A stretch of DNA of 6,883 bases, taken from contig WRLW01000079.1 in NCBI GenBank assembly GCA_009777435.1, positions 1 to 6,883 on the forward strand, given 5' to 3'. The notes beneath the pieces were generated by a model that saw nothing but the letters and a program-made list of their open reading frames with translations, made no database searches and was not told the DNA's origin. The position numbers were made by a program, and so were the translations under genes. Of this stretch, positions 4,518 through 6,883 are shown piece after piece. How positions within the stretch are numbered: the stretch's first letter is position 1; each line of letters starts with the position of its first letter. This DNA is from Oscillospiraceae bacterium. Lineage in GTDB: Bacteria; Bacillota; Clostridia; Oscillospirales; UBA929.

Positions 4518-6883
4518 TTGAATTCCAGAGAGACGGCTGTAAAGGTGGGGGCGCGTATAAAAGCCCGTGCCCGCGTATATGGCGTAAGGGTCGCTTGCGC
4601 GGCTCTCGCCGTTATATTTTTGTCGGCAATCGCCACCGGCTGCCGCGGCTCGGAGTACGAACCGCCCGGTGGATTTCAATACGCTTCTTTTAAGGACGTG
4701 CCCGGCGTGACGGACGACGAGATCAGGGCGGTCGAGGCGCTCCGGGATAAATACGGCTCCTTTGAATACTCGATGCAGCAGGGCGTCGAGGCTTTCCGGG
4801 GAGAGGACGGGGAGCTGAGGGGATTCGCCGTGCGGGTTTGCGAATGGCTGAGCGAGCTGTTTCAGATACCGTTTGAGGTAAACTGCCATGACTGGCCGGA
4901 GACGCTCGAAGGGCTTGAATCGGGCGCTATAGATTTTACCGGCGACATGACGCCCAACGAGGAGCGCCGCAAAACCTATTTTATGACCGACCCCATATCC
5001 GAGCGCCCGATAAAAACCATAAGGCTCGCCGGCAGTACGCCTCTTTCAGAGATAGCCGATTCGCGTCCGGCGCGGCTTATGTTTATGGGAAGCGCCGTAA
5101 CGGCCGGCGTGGTCACAGCGTCGTATGTGTACGGCCCATATGAAATTATATATATCGATACCGTCGATATCGCTTATGATATGCTGAAAAGCGGCGAGGC
5201 CGACGCTCTTTTTGTGGAAAGCATCATAGAATATTATTTTGAAAGCCGCGGCGATGTGGTTATTTCCAACTATTTGCCGCTGATTTACAACTCGGTCGCG
5301 ATGGCGGCCCGAAACCCGGAGCTTGAACCCATCATCTCCGTTGTGCAAAAGATACTGCAAAACGGCGGCGACCGCCATGTTTCCGGTTTATATGAGCTTG
5401 GATACTATGATTACATAAAAAACTCGATGCTTCTGCGGCTCGGCGGGGAGGAGCGGGAATATATCGCCGGCAATCCCGTTGTGCCGTTCGCGGCCGAATT
5501 CGACAATTATCCGCTCAGCTTTTACAACGAACGCGAAAAGCAGTGGCAGGGCATCGCCTTTGACGTGCTGGGCGAGGTTGAAAAGCTGACCGGGCTGACC
5601 TTTGAGGTGGTCAACGATACAAATACCGAGTGGTCGGAGCTGCTGAGGATGCTTACAGACGGGGAGGTGCCGTTAGTCTCCGAGCTGATACGCACGCGGG
5701 AGCGCGAAGGGAACTACCTATGGCCGGACAACCTTCTTGTGGCCGACCGTTACGCGCTTATCTCAAAGACTGATCTGCCCAATATCAGGGTCAATGAGAT
5801 TTTGCACATGAGAGTGGGCGTCAACAGGGGCACCGCGTATGAGGAGGTTTTCAGGAGATGGTTCCCCAACAGCGTGAATATGGTGGGCTATGAAAGCCTT
5901 GACGCCGCCTTCGGCGCCTTGGTGCGCGGCGAGATAGACATGGTGATGTCCAGCCAGAGGCAGATTCTTCAAATGACGAATTTCCATGAGCAGGTCGGCT
6001 ATAAAATCAATTTCGTATTCGAGTATTTCGCCGAATCCACATTTGGATTCAACAAGAATTCCGAAATCCTGTGTTCCATTGTGGACAAGGCGCTCGGACG
6101 GATAGATATACAGTCGATTTCCGACGAATGGATGCACAGGACTTATGATTACCGCGCGAAGCTGGCGCAGGCGCAGCTCCCGTGGCTGATCGGCGTGATC
6201 GCGCTTTTGGTAGTGCTGTTCGCGCTGTTTGCTTTGTTCCAAAAGAACCGCCACAAGGGTAAACAGCTCGAAACCCTTATGCTCGACCACACCAACGAGC
6301 TTTCAAAGCAGCACACGCTCATGTCGCTGCTCAACGATGTTTCGGCGCTGCTGCTGGAGCCGGATTCGGCGGACTACTCCCATTCCATGAAGCTGGGCAT
6401 GTGGATGGTCAGCGAGTGCGTGCAGGTCGATAACGTGTATGTATGGCAGAGCGTGCAAAAAGACGACGAGACGCTCTGCTACAAGCAGATATGCAAATGG
6501 ACGCGCGACGGCATGTCGTATGACGACGATATACTTGAGCAGTCGTATCAGGAAGCGATGCCCAACCTCAGAAGCATGTTTTTGCAGGGTAAAAGCGTTA
6601 ACGGGCCGTTAGATTCGCTGCCGGAGGAAGAGCGCTCGTTTTTCGCCGCTTATAATATCCAGTCTCTTTTGGCCGTGCCGCTGTTTTTGAAGGGTGAGTT
6701 CTGGGGCTTTGTGAGCTTTGACGACTGCAATAAGCGCCGCGTCTTTTCGGGGGCGGAGGAGAGCGTCCTGCGCTCCTGGGGGCTGCTCGCGGTGGGCGCC
6801 ATCAAGCGCGGCGAAACCTCGCGCGGTATGCACAACACCCTCAATAAGCTGGAAGCCGTTATCAACAACTACAAGGGCATCAT
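4518..6883 (+). CDS. Membrane sensor with two tandem SBP domains, TM helix and GAF domain (3' end outside window; probable sensor kinase)
   Basis: The frame is open from TTG 4518 to the right edge, 788 full codons. A basic N-terminus and hydrophobic helix (about residues 22-41) end in SAIATGC, a lipobox-like site with C42 as the possible lipidated residue; A at -3 is less usual than L. Two SBP_bac_3-type ligand-binding domains follow (about 68-303 and 318-543), the arrangement of BvgS/EvgS-type sensors. Domain 1 shows the expected T-x-x-E-R segment (MTPNEERRKTYFMTDPI, near 144-160). A single transmembrane helix (about 555-575, LPWLIGVIALLVVLFALFALF) leads to a charged linker and a GAF domain (about 598-768) with WGFVSFDD near its end. 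The window cuts at LEAVINNYKGI, which in related clostridial proteins commonly opens a PAS domain before a kinase; a kinase or diguanylate cyclase output is therefore inferred, not seen. Role: sensing a small extracellular solute, perhaps an amino acid. It is divergent from the hybrid kinase. An ATG at 4512 is the alternative start. Confidence 0.85.
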   Translation, partial: MNSRETAVKVGARIKARARVYGVRVACAALAVIFLSAIATGCRGSEYEPPGGFQYASFKDVPGVTDDEIRAVEALRDKYGSFEYSMQQGVEAFRGEDGELRGFAVRVCEWLSELFQIPFEVNCHDWPETLEGLESGAIDFTGDMTPNEERRKTYFMTDPISERPIKTIRLAGSTPLSEIADSRPARLMFMGSAVTAGVVTASYVYGPYEIIYIDTVDIAYDMLKSGEADALFVESIIEYYFESRGDVVISNYLPLIYNSVAMAARNPELEPIISVVQKILQNGGDRHVSGLYELGYYDYIKNSMLLRLGGEEREYIAGNPVVPFAAEFDNYPLSFYNEREKQWQGIAFDVLGEVEKLTGLTFEVVNDTNTEWSELLRMLTDGEVPLVSELIRTREREGNYLWPDNLLVADRYALISKTDLPNIRVNEILHMRVGVNRGTAYEEVFRRWFPNSVNMVGYESLDAAFGALVRGEIDMVMSSQRQILQMTNFHEQVGYKINFVFEYFAESTFGFNKNSEILCSIVDKALGRIDIQSISDEWMHRTYDYRAKLAQAQLPWLIGVIALLVVLFALFALFQKNRHKGKQLETLMLDHTNELSKQHTLMSLLNDVSALLLEPDSADYSHSMKLGMWMVSECVQVDNVYVWQSVQKDDETLCYKQICKWTRDGMSYDDDILEQSYQEAMPNLRSMFLQGKSVNGPLDSLPEEERSFFAAYNIQSLLAVPLFLKGEFWGFVSFDDCNKRRVFSGAEESVLRSWGLLAVGAIKRGETSRGMHNTLNKLEAVINNYKGI

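Noticed and set aside
4400..4693. Plus-strand open frame of 97 codons across the sensor leader and start
   Set aside because: It would begin upstream of the promoter and overlaps the lipobox-encoding frame; Arg/Gly-rich with no family resemblance.
5763..6290. Minus-strand open frame of 175 codons antisense to the SBP sensor
   Set aside because: It lies opposite the second SBP domain and TM helix, both clearly coding on the plus strand; composition is unlike a real protein.

Overview
The window looks like chromosomal DNA from an anaerobic Firmicute, most likely a Clostridia/Oscillospiraceae-type bacterium. This is inferred from GGAGG-type ribosome binding sites, sigma-A-like promoters, frequent ATA and AGG codons at moderate-to-high G+C, and the domain style of the two sensor kinases. 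No rRNA, tRNA, CRISPR array, insertion sequence or phage gene was seen.

Left end (1-608, + strand): the 3' end of a gene resembling the C-terminus of a minimal nucleotidyltransferase (MNT). It overlaps by 14 bases a complete 143-residue HEPN-domain gene. This is the common MNT/HEPN pair. The HEPN protein is of the COG2250-like type with a YIETRYP motif and lacks the R-X4-6-H ribonuclease motif of HepT toxins.

Centre (601-4263, - strand): one very large soluble hybrid histidine kinase, in the order GAF-GAF-PAS-GAF-HisKA-HATPase-REC-REC. All catalytic and phospho-acceptor residues appear intact. Its 3' end overlaps the 3' end of the HEPN gene by 8 bases, so the two transcription units converge without a spacer or a visible terminator.

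Intergenic region (4264-4517): it holds back-to-back promoters, a good sigma-A promoter reading right and a weaker one reading left. It also holds a small hairpin in the right-hand leader and a 10-base direct repeat containing TATAAT.

Right end (4518-6883, + strand, runs off the window): a membrane sensor with a lipoprotein-like signal peptide, two tandem extracellular SBP_bac_3-type solute-binding domains, one transmembrane helix and a cytoplasmic GAF domain. It is cut where a PAS and kinase (or other output) module would be expected. Its GAF domain resembles those of the divergent kinase. The working picture is a pair of related, divergently transcribed sensors, one reading an extracellular ligand and one a cytoplasmic signal. 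This is inference: no response regulator with a DNA-binding domain and no HPt domain lies in the window. I found no clearly new system. The most notable points are the shared GAF family across the divergent pair, the start-site architecture of both kinases, and the non-canonical HEPN protein.
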